This document shows positions 56,987 through 64,000 of a DNA stretch of 64,000 nt, piece after piece. The notes below the pieces were generated by a model. That model did no database searches and had not been told where the DNA came from. It saw only the letters and a list, made by a program, of their open reading frames with translations. The stretch lies in contig NZ_RJLM01000003.1 of assembly GCF_004104355.1 (NCBI RefSeq), positions 413,789 to 477,788 on the forward strand, written 5' to 3'. Both the position numbers and the translations under genes were made by a program. Numbering within the stretch: the first letter of the stretch is position 1; each line of letters begins with the position of its first letter. This DNA is from Photobacterium chitinilyticum (GTDB taxonomy: Bacteria; Pseudomonadota; Gammaproteobacteria; Enterobacterales; Vibrionaceae).

Positions 56987-57487
56987 ATAGCACTCCTAAC
57001 AATCAGATTTTATGAGAATATTTTTAACCATAGCGAACGTTCTCACTTTTGCATCAAGCTGTTCGTGATTTGCCACCAGTTATTTAATTTCTATCGTAAA
57101 AATTAATGCGATACCCAATCGTTCCCAATTCACTGATGTTGGCAACACGGAGAACCTCCCATCACACTGACCGCTCACACACTGTAAGCAAAATTATCGC
57201 TCGGCGATACGCTTGGCGCATCCCATAGAAACTAACTGTTTTGAAGTGGTACAGATCACCAGCAGCGGCACCATGGCCATGGCCATGGCAGTCAATGCAG
57301 GTATTCAAATGGACCAAGCTGATAGAGGAAAGCGTCCGCCGCTGGTACTGTTGGTACTGGTCGCCCTGATGGCCAGCGAGGCTGAGTATATTTTCCAGCT
57401 CGGGACATCTTCTTTAATGGTTGAGGGTTTTAATTTACAGGGGAGGCCTACACGCCTCCCTTTTCTCTTCTCTGACACGGTATTGCA
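56987..57487. other. 500-base gap with a plus-strand terminator and no clear gene
   Basis: Between yedI and the gene at 57488. A plus-strand frame at 57213-57545 (110 codons) has a CCATGG repeat, no ribosome site, runs through the terminator below and overlaps the next gene, so I do not call it. The stretch 57180-57430 has a coding-like base composition and may be a decayed gene. The terminator at 57441 implies a plus-strand transcript here. Confidence 0.4.
57441..57464 (+). terminator. Rho-independent terminator without an obvious gene
   Basis: GGGAGGC / GCCTCCC with a 6-base loop, followed by TTTTCTCTTCTCT. Directional: the opposite strand has no T tract. Confidence 0.75.
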
Positions 57488-58039
57488 CTACGGCAGAGTA
57501 CGTTTCATTTTCTCCCAGTTATTTTGGGTTGTTATCAGCCAATGAGGTGGAGACTTGCCGATACCCGCAGGTTTCAGCTTATCATGCGCTAACGTTACAT
57601 TTGCCAGTGTGATTTCCTGATTAGGCTCCACATCCACCATCAACACATGTTTACCTTGCTTCAATACCTGCTTAAAACGACGGAACTGATAGTGCAACTC
57701 CTGAATTCCGAACAACCCACCTTCCCAGGTAATGAATCCCAACATGACAATAGCTAATATCACAAAAGGAACCCAACCTACAGTTTCCGTCACGCCAGAA
57801 AAAAATGCCGCCAGAAGTACACAAGCAGCGGCGCAAACACCGACAACAGCGCCAATCTCTATCGAGTGAATAATGTCATTGCGCATAACTGCCTTCACAG
57901 GGTGAAGATGACTCGCAACCTCGGTGTCATTATCGGTAAGTACGTGAATTTGAGGTGGACTGATACCACTTAGTTCCAGTTCATACTCCACCAATTCCAG
58001 ATCGTCCAGATCATCGCTAATGTAAAAGACCCGTTTCAT
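57488..58039 (-). CDS. Membrane protein of unknown function
   Basis: 183 residues with two neighbouring membrane segments (about 60-82 and 88-105), a cytoplasmic N-terminal part of 55 residues (FYISDDLDDLELVEYELE) and a C-terminal soluble part with KHVLMVDVEPNQEITLANVT. The layout is like that of small stress-type membrane proteins with a glycine-rich hairpin, but I cannot name a family. GGAGG precedes the ATG. Confidence 0.65.
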   Translation of the reverse strand: MKRVFYISDDLDDLELVEYELELSGISPPQIHVLTDNDTEVASHLHPVKAVMRNDIIHSIEIGAVVGVCAAACVLLAAFFSGVTETVGWVPFVILAIVMLGFITWEGGLFGIQELHYQFRRFKQVLKQGKHVLMVDVEPNQEITLANVTLAHDKLKPAGIGKSPPHWLITTQNNWEKMKRTLP

Positions 58040-58266
58040 TTATGGCCTCCGAACATTGAATTCCAAACTGAACCGTTGTCCCATCCATTCATAACGATGT
58101 CAGTGATTTAGCAGCAATATAAAAAACTACTCGTAGTTAAATTCTAATACACATTCAGCCGAATATTTTATATCACTGACATTTCTCTGACTGTTACCTA
58201 ACAATCACCAAAGCAAGACCGTCTATACTCGCTAGATCTAATGTTAAATTGAACCATATCGCTGCA

Positions 58267-58449
58267 ATGAAAAAACAAACACTGTTTAGCTTACTCCTGT
58301 TTACCCTGTTCCTCGGTGGCTGCCAGCTAACCCATGTAGAAGGTAAAGTCGACGGCGTGAACATCAAGGCAACCACGGATGAAAGTAACAACAACCACAG
58401 TAACGGCAGCTTCTGCCCGCCAGGCCAGGCAAAGAAAGGCAACTGCTAA
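58267..58449 (+). CDS. Small lipoprotein
   Basis: 60 residues from the ATG at 58267. The signal peptide ends in LGGC, a clear lipobox. The short mature part has an Asn-rich linker (DESNNNHSNGS) and ends in FCPPGQAKKGNC, a Cys-bounded tail I remember from other small lipoproteins of unknown role. A start at 58249 is in frame but would lengthen the signal by six residues. No function is proposed. Confidence 0.68.
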   Translation: MKKQTLFSLLLFTLFLGGCQLTHVEGKVDGVNIKATTDESNNNHSNGSFCPPGQAKKGNC

Positions 58450-58454
58450 TCAAT

Positions 58455-58490
58455 CCCCCTTAACGAACTTCATCTTGTTTTGTTAGGGGG
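58455..58490. terminator. Hairpin at the dadA end
   Basis: CCCCCTTAAC / GTTAGGGGG with one bulge; its right arm overlaps the last codons of dadA. Between two convergent genes; no T tract. Confidence 0.45.
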
Positions 58491-59739
58491 CATAACGAAA
58501 TACATCCAGACCATCAGGATCGATATCTGTGCTGCGGCCACTAACGATATCAGCCAGCATTTTTCCCGAGCCGCATGCCATCGTCCAGCCTAGCGTGCCG
58601 TGGCCGGTGTTGGTAAACAGATTGGCAAAAGATGTTTTTCCTATTACCGGCGTCCCATCCGGCGTCATTGGCCGCAAGCCACTCCAGAATTCTGCTTGGT
58701 TGATATCTCCACCTTCCGGAAACAAATCCTTAATCACCATCGCGATGGTCTCCTTACGCCGCTTGGTCAGGCTAAAATCAAACCCCGCCAGTTCAGCCGT
58801 GCCTGCCACCCGAATACGATCGTCAAAACGCGTCATCGCTACCTTGTAGGTTTCATCCATCACGGTAGAAAGCGGCGCTGCTGTTTCATCTGAGACTGGA
58901 ATCGTCAGCGAATACCCCTTAACCGGATACACCGGAAGATCAATCCCTAACGGTGACAGCAGCGACGTAGAGTAGCTGCCCGTTGCCACAACATACGCAT
59001 CAGCCGTTAACTCTCCGGCGCTTGTGGTTACCGACGAGATCTTGCCATTATTCTGATTGAGGTTTTCCACCTCAGTATCAAACATAAACTTCACTCCGGC
59101 CTGCTTCGCAAGTGCAGTCAACTGCTGACAGAAAAGGTAGCAATCACCGGTTTCATCATCCGGCAGGCGCAAGCCTCCGACAAGCTTGTGCTTCACCTTG
59201 GCCAGAGCCGGTTCTGCCGCAATACAAGCTTCAACGTCAAGTTCTTCGTATCGGGTTCCACTATCAGCCAATACCTGAATGTCTTTGGCAACGGCTTCTA
59301 TCTGGGCTTCAGTGCGAAACACCTGCAACGTACCCTGCTGCCTGCCTTCATACTGCAAGTTATGTTGTTGGCGGAGATCCAGCAGGCACTGACGGCTATA
59401 GTTAGCGACTCGCAACATCCTGGCTTTATTGATCTGATATTTTTTCTGGCTGCAGTTCGCCAACATTTTAGACGCCCACAGATACAACTCCGGTGATACT
59501 GATGGCCTGATTTTCAATGGCGCATGCTTTTGCAACAACCACTTCATCGCCTTTACCGGGATCCCCGGTGCCGCCCACGGAGATGAATAGCCATACGAGA
59601 TTTGCCCGGCATTAGCAAAGCTTGTCTCTTCTGCGCTCTTGGGCTGTCGTTCCACCACAGTTACATCATGTCCGCCCTGTGCCAGATACCAGGCTGAGGT
59701 CAAGCCAATCACACCACTTCCTAAAACTATCACTTCCAT
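58483..59739 (-). CDS. dadA: D-amino acid dehydrogenase, small subunit
   Basis: 418 residues. The FAD-binding Rossmann motif is [21 protein letters not shown] at the start; the family blocks [22 protein letters not shown] and [17 protein letters not shown] follow, and [17 protein letters not shown] closes the FAD site. It oxidises D-amino acids, mainly D-alanine, to keto acids and feeds electrons to the respiratory chain from the inner membrane surface. No alanine racemase is adjacent. A divergent LysR gene lies upstream. Confidence 0.94.
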   Translation of the reverse strand: MEVIVLGSGVIGLTSAWYLAQGGHDVTVVERQPKSAEETSFANAGQISYGYSSPWAAPGIPVKAMKWLLQKHAPLKIRPSVSPELYLWASKMLANCSQKKYQINKARMLRVANYSRQCLLDLRQQHNLQYEGRQQGTLQVFRTEAQIEAVAKDIQVLADSGTRYEELDVEACIAAEPALAKVKHKLVGGLRLPDDETGDCYLFCQQLTALAKQAGVKFMFDTEVENLNQNNGKISSVTTSAGELTADAYVVATGSYSTSLLSPLGIDLPVYPVKGYSLTIPVSDETAAPLSTVMDETYKVAMTRFDDRIRVAGTAELAGFDFSLTKRRKETIAMVIKDLFPEGGDINQAEFWSGLRPMTPDGTPVIGKTSFANLFTNTGHGTLGWTMACGSGKMLADIVSGRSTDIDPDGLDVFRYAP

Positions 59740-59864
59740 CTCACGGCTCTCTAATTTGCAGGCGACTTAATGGAACGGAGAATGCGTTATTTACATTTAC
59801 ATAACAATCGATAATATTTAACAGCTGTGTTTAGTTTTACTATAAGCGTGCAAGAGAGCGTTTC

Positions 59865-60779
59865 ATGCAACCGATTAAAACCAGTACTTTGTCTGGTCTG
59901 GCAACCTTTGATATTGCCGCCCGTTACGGTAGCTTCACCCAGGCCGCCGAACACCTGCACATTACCACCGGAGCGATAAGCCAGCAGATCCGTCAGTTGG
60001 AAAAACAGCTTAATTTCACTTTATTTAACAGACACTCACGAGGGATCCGATTAACCGAGAAAGGACAGCAGCTGTACAATGTGGTTAGCCAGAGTCTGGG
60101 CGATATCAATCAGACAATCACTCAGCTTCAGCTACCCGCCGCAGAGGGAGAAGTCCGTCTCAAGCTCACACCTTCATTTGCATTCAAATGGTTGGTTCCA
60201 AGACTTCAGGATTTCTATCAACAATACCCAGAAGTCAAAATACAGACCTTTGCCGAAGGCGCCTTAGTTGATCACCAAGACACCAGCTTTGATCTGGTGA
60301 TTGACTACTGCCGCCAGCCACCAAACAACGGAATCCTGCTGCTAAACGAGGACCTGTTACCGGTAATGAGCCCTAGCTACAGGGACAAGTTCGACTGGAA
60401 GAGCAAAACATGTTGGGAAACGGCGGTATTACTGCATGATGCAATGCCGTGGCGGGATGCTCGTCAGGACTACGAATGGCATTACTGGTTCACTACGATG
60501 AAGATCACGGCCAACAGCCAGCAAGGGCATTATTTTAACCGCACCGACATGGCAATGGCAGCTGCAGAGGCCGGGCTCGGGGTCGCGATGGCACGCTGTG
60601 CCCTGATCAAAGGGGATTTTGCGGCCGGTAAGCTCGTATCCCCGTTTAAGCCTGTTGCTGCCAATGCCGGCTACTATCTGATCCGGCACCGAGACAATCA
60701 GGCAATATCTTGCTTTGTTGACTGGCTCTCCAACCAAGTTAAGGGCATTGATAACCAGAGACTTTTCTCATTTGAATAA
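59865..60779 (+). CDS. LysR-family regulator (GcvA-like)
   Basis: 304 residues. The N-terminal winged helix reads TFDIAARYGSFTQAAEHLHI and TTGAISQQIRQLEKQLNFTL, with the GcvA-like LFNRHSRGIRLTEKG. The rest is the LysR effector domain. It is divergent from dadA, which is probably its target, through the 125-base gap between them. Its end overlaps that of the phosphatase gene by 12 bases (tail to tail). Confidence 0.9.
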   Translation: MQPIKTSTLSGLATFDIAARYGSFTQAAEHLHITTGAISQQIRQLEKQLNFTLFNRHSRGIRLTEKGQQLYNVVSQSLGDINQTITQLQLPAAEGEVRLKLTPSFAFKWLVPRLQDFYQQYPEVKIQTFAEGALVDHQDTSFDLVIDYCRQPPNNGILLLNEDLLPVMSPSYRDKFDWKSKTCWETAVLLHDAMPWRDARQDYEWHYWFTTMKITANSQQGHYFNRTDMAMAAAEAGLGVAMARCALIKGDFAAGKLVSPFKPVAANAGYYLIRHRDNQAISCFVDWLSNQVKGIDNQRLFSFE

Positions 60780-61703
60780 GTGTGTACTAGCAGCTTCCTG
60801 TAGGAATGCGTTGCCTTCAATCCCATTGAGATACAGCACACCTTTGTGATTCATGAAATTAGAATCCGTCCGATTAAGATCCAAAGGCTCACCGTTAATA
60901 TTACTGACCCACAACCGTGATGACGCCCGGGCTATCGCAGCCGTTGCACTGAAGTCCCATAGGCTACCACCACCTTTCTGTGCCTTGGGTAGTTTGAGGT
61001 AGCACGCGGGAGCATGCTCAAACACACCGATCGCGTTCATGACAGCACCGCAGTTGGTCACTACGTTCAACTCGTCATAACCATGGCTCTTTACCAATGA
61101 TGCCAGACTTTCAATACAAGATGCATAGCGAGGATCAGCCTTAAAACTACGGTCGATATACAAGGTGAAGTGCTGACTATTGACCTCGGGTAACCAGAGC
61201 TGGCTGTTTTTCAGCAATATTTTTCCATCGACATCAGGCTTTTCATCAGAAGTATTTACATTGAGAGCCTGATAAGTATCACCTGTAACTGGGTTATGGA
61301 CCACGCCAATCACAGGTTCGCCAGATTGACTGACCAAGGCGATAGAAACGGCAAAACCAGCCGACCCTTCAATAAACGGCAACGTCCCATCGAGCGGATC
61401 AATACACCAATAATAAGCTTTCTGAAACCGAGGATGGCCGCAAACATTGTCCTCACTGGCATTTTCCTCACTAAGAACAGCCAAATCATAGTGATCGATA
61501 CTGGGTTGGAGCACATCGAGAATTATCGTCTGACTATCGAGATCAACCTGGGTCACGACTTGCGAACTCAGGCTGTTGCCTGCAGCCTTGCGATCAACCT
61601 GCAACAGCGAGCGATCAAAGGTGGAAATATAACATCCGGCTTTTAAGGCCGCTTCAGTTGCCAGCGCCAATAGCTGCTCTAACTGCGAAGTGCAAAGTTC
61701 CAT
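60768..61703 (-). CDS. Inositol-monophosphatase-family phosphatase
   Basis: 311 residues. The lithium-sensitive phosphatase motifs are SEENASED, WCIDPLDGTLPFIEG with the metal-binding aspartates, and GGGSLWDFSATAAIA near the C-terminus. Relatives act on inositol phosphate, 3'-phosphoadenosine phosphates (CysQ) or fructose bisphosphate; the precise substrate is open. It follows the APH-like gene by three bases and is likely its operon partner. Confidence 0.85.
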   Translation of the reverse strand: MELCTSQLEQLLALATEAALKAGCYISTFDRSLLQVDRKAAGNSLSSQVVTQVDLDSQTIILDVLQPSIDHYDLAVLSEENASEDNVCGHPRFQKAYYWCIDPLDGTLPFIEGSAGFAVSIALVSQSGEPVIGVVHNPVTGDTYQALNVNTSDEKPDVDGKILLKNSQLWLPEVNSQHFTLYIDRSFKADPRYASCIESLASLVKSHGYDELNVVTNCGAVMNAIGVFEHAPACYLKLPKAQKGGGSLWDFSATAAIARASSRLWVSNINGEPLDLNRTDSNFMNHKGVLYLNGIEGNAFLQEAASTHLFK

Positions 61704-61706
61704 TAG

Positions 61707-62687
61707 TTACCTCAATTGCGCCAATGCATGCAGGGTTAATCCTTCGGTATAAGCATTGATCTTCCAGTGCTCCGGGCACCAACCTTTGACAAATCGCTGA
61801 AAGTCAGCCCATGCCACACAATAAAGTGGCCGCCATGCTTGCTCAATAAGATTGGGATCAACATCTGGTTGTAACTCAGCAACAGCTTGCCTAAGCTCAG
61901 AAAAATAATGATCAAGCAAGCCAGGCACGCGCGCTTCACACTCGGAAAAAGAAACACTGCTACTGATGAACAAGATGACATCTTTCATGCCACACCCTTT
62001 ACCTACATACTGAAAGTCGACACCGGCAACACGATCGCCTTGCGGCGTAAAACAAAAATTGGCAAGCTTGGCATCCCCATGCACCAAGGTCTGATAGCGG
62101 CTGTGCCTGAGCGTAAGATCGATTTCCTCTGCTGAATCTTTAAGCGTTCTATCAGTCAATGCCGCCAGCTCATCGGGTCGAGTGTCCAGATGCCAGTATG
62201 TCCCTATTTCCCACAAGCCATCCGGTTCGACATCAAGGTAATAAGCATGAAAATAGGCCAGCCAGCTAAGACAAGCTTTAACCTGAACCTGTCCGACTTC
62301 CTTATAAACCTCAGTAAAACCAAGCGCTTTCAAATCTTCGAGAACGAGTAATATTTCATTATCCTGCTGTTCGACAAACAGGCACTTCGGAACAGGGCTC
62401 TGCTCGGAACAATCATTAGCAAAATTCTGATACCAGTTTACTTCCACTTGATAGGAAGTCAGCTTGCGTTGATGTGATATCGCCGTATTCCAGCCTCGAG
62501 GATGCTGTTTAGGCTGTGGCAACTTGATATGCTTAACGATCACCGACGAATGCCGGCAGTTATTTAGCGAGGCTCGAAAAAGTTCACCGTATCCTCCCCA
62601 CAATGATTGGATCAACTGCGTTTCGGCAATGCTCTCGGCTCCCGTCACCTGAGCAACTTTACGCAAAATATCGGTAGAAATGGTCAT
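61707..62687 (-). CDS. APH-like phosphotransferase
   Basis: 326 residues from the ATG at 62687; the frame extends 44 codons upstream but without a ribosome site and with unlike composition. Kinase-like motifs are LVHGDAKLANFCF (the HxDxxxxN catalytic loop in the HGD form) and AGVDFQYVGKGCGMKD (the metal-binding Asp). This is the aminoglycoside/choline/ecdysteroid kinase fold. The substrate is not known; the coupling with an inositol-phosphatase-like gene suggests a small alcohol or sugar. It does not resemble a known resistance gene. Confidence 0.82.
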   Translation of the reverse strand: MTISTDILRKVAQVTGAESIAETQLIQSLWGGYGELFRASLNNCRHSSVIVKHIKLPQPKQHPRGWNTAISHQRKLTSYQVEVNWYQNFANDCSEQSPVPKCLFVEQQDNEILLVLEDLKALGFTEVYKEVGQVQVKACLSWLAYFHAYYLDVEPDGLWEIGTYWHLDTRPDELAALTDRTLKDSAEEIDLTLRHSRYQTLVHGDAKLANFCFTPQGDRVAGVDFQYVGKGCGMKDVILFISSSVSFSECEARVPGLLDHYFSELRQAVAELQPDVDPNLIEQAWRPLYCVAWADFQRFVKGWCPEHWKINAYTEGLTLHALAQLR

Positions 62688-62974
62688 AGCTAATCCGCAG
62701 AGGAAGTTCGTCGCTCTAGTGTACAAAATTCTGCCGAACACCGCCTTCTCTAAGAAGGAGACACCCGAAATCGTATAAAAAACCAGCAAACAATCCTTTT
62801 TTCGTGATTTTCTCCTCATTTTTACGACTAATTAAGCGTCTGAAATCACAAATAAATTACAAAAAGCAAAAACTAGCATATTGATTTAATATCACTTTTA
62901 AATATTTGGTATTATTTTATTATCTTTTTTTGATCTGTTATTTTCATTGCTCACTTTAATATTTGAGCTAGGTT

Positions 62975-63430
62975 ATGACAAACAATACGACAAATTTATC
63001 CATCGATGAAATTGAAGATAAATTAACAAGTTCTTCAGTCACTGATGAATTTCTATATAAGCTAAAAAATGCCTCATCTGATAATGCAGACATCGCAGAA
63101 GTATTGTATCAATATTATCTTGATGTAAATGATTATAATAATGCGATTTTTTATTTAGAGCTAGGTGATAAGTTCAATGACAGCTACGCACAACTCTATC
63201 TCGCATCTCTTTACCAGCAAGGAAAACACTGCCTAAAAGATGAAGTACGAGCCCTGACACTGTTCGAACGTTCTGCTCAAAACGGCGAATCTGAAGCCCA
63301 ATACGAGCTGGGGGCTAACCTGCTTCTAGCGGCTAGCAGCCAGGAAGAGATTGAGCAAGGGGCCTATTGGCTTAATGAAGCTTTCCTCAATGGCAATGAT
63401 GATTCCAAAGAACTCCTAGATTCAATCTAA
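62975..63430 (+). CDS. Sel1/TPR-repeat protein
   Basis: 151 residues, no signal peptide. Two Sel1-like repeats are seen: AQLYLASLYQQGKHCLKDEV with ALTLFERSAQNGE, and AQYELGANLLLAASSQEE with GAYWLNEAFLNGN. Such repeats bind proteins. The first half is helical and acidic. The region around it is AT-rich. The start has a weak ribosome site. No partner is evident. Confidence 0.75.
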   Translation: MTNNTTNLSIDEIEDKLTSSSVTDEFLYKLKNASSDNADIAEVLYQYYLDVNDYNNAIFYLELGDKFNDSYAQLYLASLYQQGKHCLKDEVRALTLFERSAQNGESEAQYELGANLLLAASSQEEIEQGAYWLNEAFLNGNDDSKELLDSI

Positions 63431-63532
63431 AACTTTTAAATAATTAATAAAAAGAAACACATAACAGGATAAATAAAAAAAGAAATCAACTGCGCTAACT
63501 TCAAAATCGACAAAAGTATATCAAACAGTACT

Positions 63533-63560
63533 ATATTCCCCATTGCATAAAGGGGAATAT
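63533..63560. terminator. Hairpin downstream of the Sel1-repeat gene
   Basis: ATATTCCCC / GGGGAATAT, a perfect 9-bp stem with a 10-base loop. No immediate T run. The rest of 63431-63704 is AT-rich and shows no gene. Confidence 0.45.
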
Positions 63561-63704
63561 GGCATTATTCGCCTTTCCTTTTTACAAAATAAAGCCCATT
63601 CAAAAAACAAATGATATCATTTTGTTTCTGGCAATTACCCTCTCGCAATATACCTTCCGTCTATACCATTTAAAATGACCAGAATAAATATTAAAATCAG
63701 CATA

Positions 63705-63857
63705 TTAAATGGTCAGCTGCCCATAGCGATTAAAGGCATATCGACTCACTACAGCCAATGAAGTGGCGACAGACAAAGTCGCAGAGATAAATATCGCCAC
63801 CATGATCACGAGCTGATACTTAACAGCCAACAACGGCTCGGTGCCGCCCAGGTGAAG
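63705..63857 (-). pseudogene. fetB: 3' end of a fetB-like iron-export permease gene, cut by an insertion sequence
   Basis: Read on the minus strand, 50 codons are open from the IS edge to a TAA: LHLGGTEPLLAVKYQLVIMV, then the last membrane segment and the tail RYGQLTI. From memory this matches the C-terminus of E. coli FetB (UPF0014 family), where IDPVKAIKYQIMV is at the same place. FetB is the membrane part of an ABC iron exporter with FetA. The IS end at 63858 interrupts the gene, so the fragment has no start. The rest should lie beyond the element, outside the window. Confidence 0.7.
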
Positions 63858-64000
63858 TGGTCAAGTAAAACTGGCCACGGTTTTATGGGTGAGCCAGAAG
63901 CGGCGCTCTGACTCGTTCGGTGTTAGCCCACCATTGTATTGATGTGGCCTGACTTGGCTGTAGTATCCGGTAATGTAATTGATTATCGAGGCCTTGCCCT
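63858..64000 (-). mobile_element. End of an IS3-family insertion sequence
   Basis: The terminal inverted repeat starts at 63858 (TGGTCAAGTAAAACTGGCCA). The transposase gene reads leftward and stops inside this repeat, as in many IS3-family elements. The element continues past the window end, so its other end and the target duplication cannot be seen. Confidence 0.85.
63861..64000 (-). CDS. IS3-family transposase, C-terminal end
   Basis: The last 45 codons of the integrase-type OrfB: INYITGYYSQVRPHQYNGGL, then TPNESERRFWLTHKTVASFT and a TGA. The RPHQ...LTP block is the conserved end of the DDE transposase. The upstream part is outside the window. Confidence 0.9.
   Translation of the reverse strand, partial: GKASIINYITGYYSQVRPHQYNGGLTPNESERRFWLTHKTVASFT

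Noticed and set aside
57213-57545. 110-codon plus-strand frame
   Set aside because: No ribosome site, runs through a terminator, overlaps the minus-strand gene at 57488 and starts in a simple CCATGG repeat.
60768-60779. 12-base overlap of LysR and phosphatase genes as a sign of a wrong end
   Set aside because: Both C-termini look complete and tail-to-tail overlaps of this size are common.

Overview
The window looks like a chromosomal segment of a marine gammaproteobacterium of the family Vibrionaceae (Photobacterium, Vibrio or a close relative). The basis is the style of the proteins: PtsG, ScrA/ScrR/ScrB, YdhF, KbaY, KduI and KduD read as close relatives of the E. coli proteins, and there is a UspE-type stress protein, a possible DUF3316 protein, a phasin and a large GGDEF-EAL protein. 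No rRNA, tRNA or CRISPR array was recognised. Family assignments come from motifs and remembered sequences, not from a search.

Layout. 1-2.3 kb: D-serine permease (cut by the window edge) and D-serine dehydratase. 2.4-4.5 kb: a NapC-type tetraheme quinol dehydrogenase with an octaheme cytochrome of the hydroxylamine oxidoreductase family. 4.9-7.9 kb: exported GH31 glucosidase with a C-terminal binding module. 8-10.5 kb: small secreted protein, UspE-like protein, YdhF oxidoreductase. 10.6-18.5 kb: sucrose genes (scrA, scrR, scrB, scrK) around a ptsG with a very long leader. 18.8-25.2 kb: GGDEF-EAL protein, NhaC-type antiporter and a cytoplasmic molybdenum/tungsten oxidoreductase.

25.3-54.4 kb: a large glycosaminoglycan (chondroitin sulfate/hyaluronan) utilisation locus, the main feature of the window. 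A lipoprotein PL8 lyase cuts the polymer. A KdgM-type porin probably lets the unsaturated oligosaccharides through the outer membrane. Two sulfatases (one Sec-exported, one Tat lipoprotein), matured by one radical-SAM anSME, remove sulfate. A mannose-family PTS (EIIB-C-D-A) probably imports and phosphorylates the disaccharide. A GH105 hydrolase, possibly helped by a DUF2264 protein, splits it inside the cell. The uronate half goes through KduI, KduD, KdgK and Eda; the hexosamine half through AgaA, AgaS and KbaY/KbaZ. A DeoR-family repressor (AgaR) sits at the head of the ten-gene-plus operon. Twelve exact CTTTCG/CGAAAG hexamers lie in the three control regions of the locus and probably mark its operators. 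The two arms of the locus are separated by a BCCT transporter, a phasin, a 29-codon ORF, a chemoreceptor and a YgjV-like protein.

54.4-63.5 kb: ordinary genes (purU, yedI/DUF808, dadA with a divergent LysR regulator, an inositol-monophosphatase-family protein, an APH-like phosphotransferase, a Sel1-repeat protein and several unknowns). 63.7-64 kb: the last 50 codons of an iron-export permease gene (fetB-like), cut off by the end of an IS3-family insertion sequence that runs out of the window.
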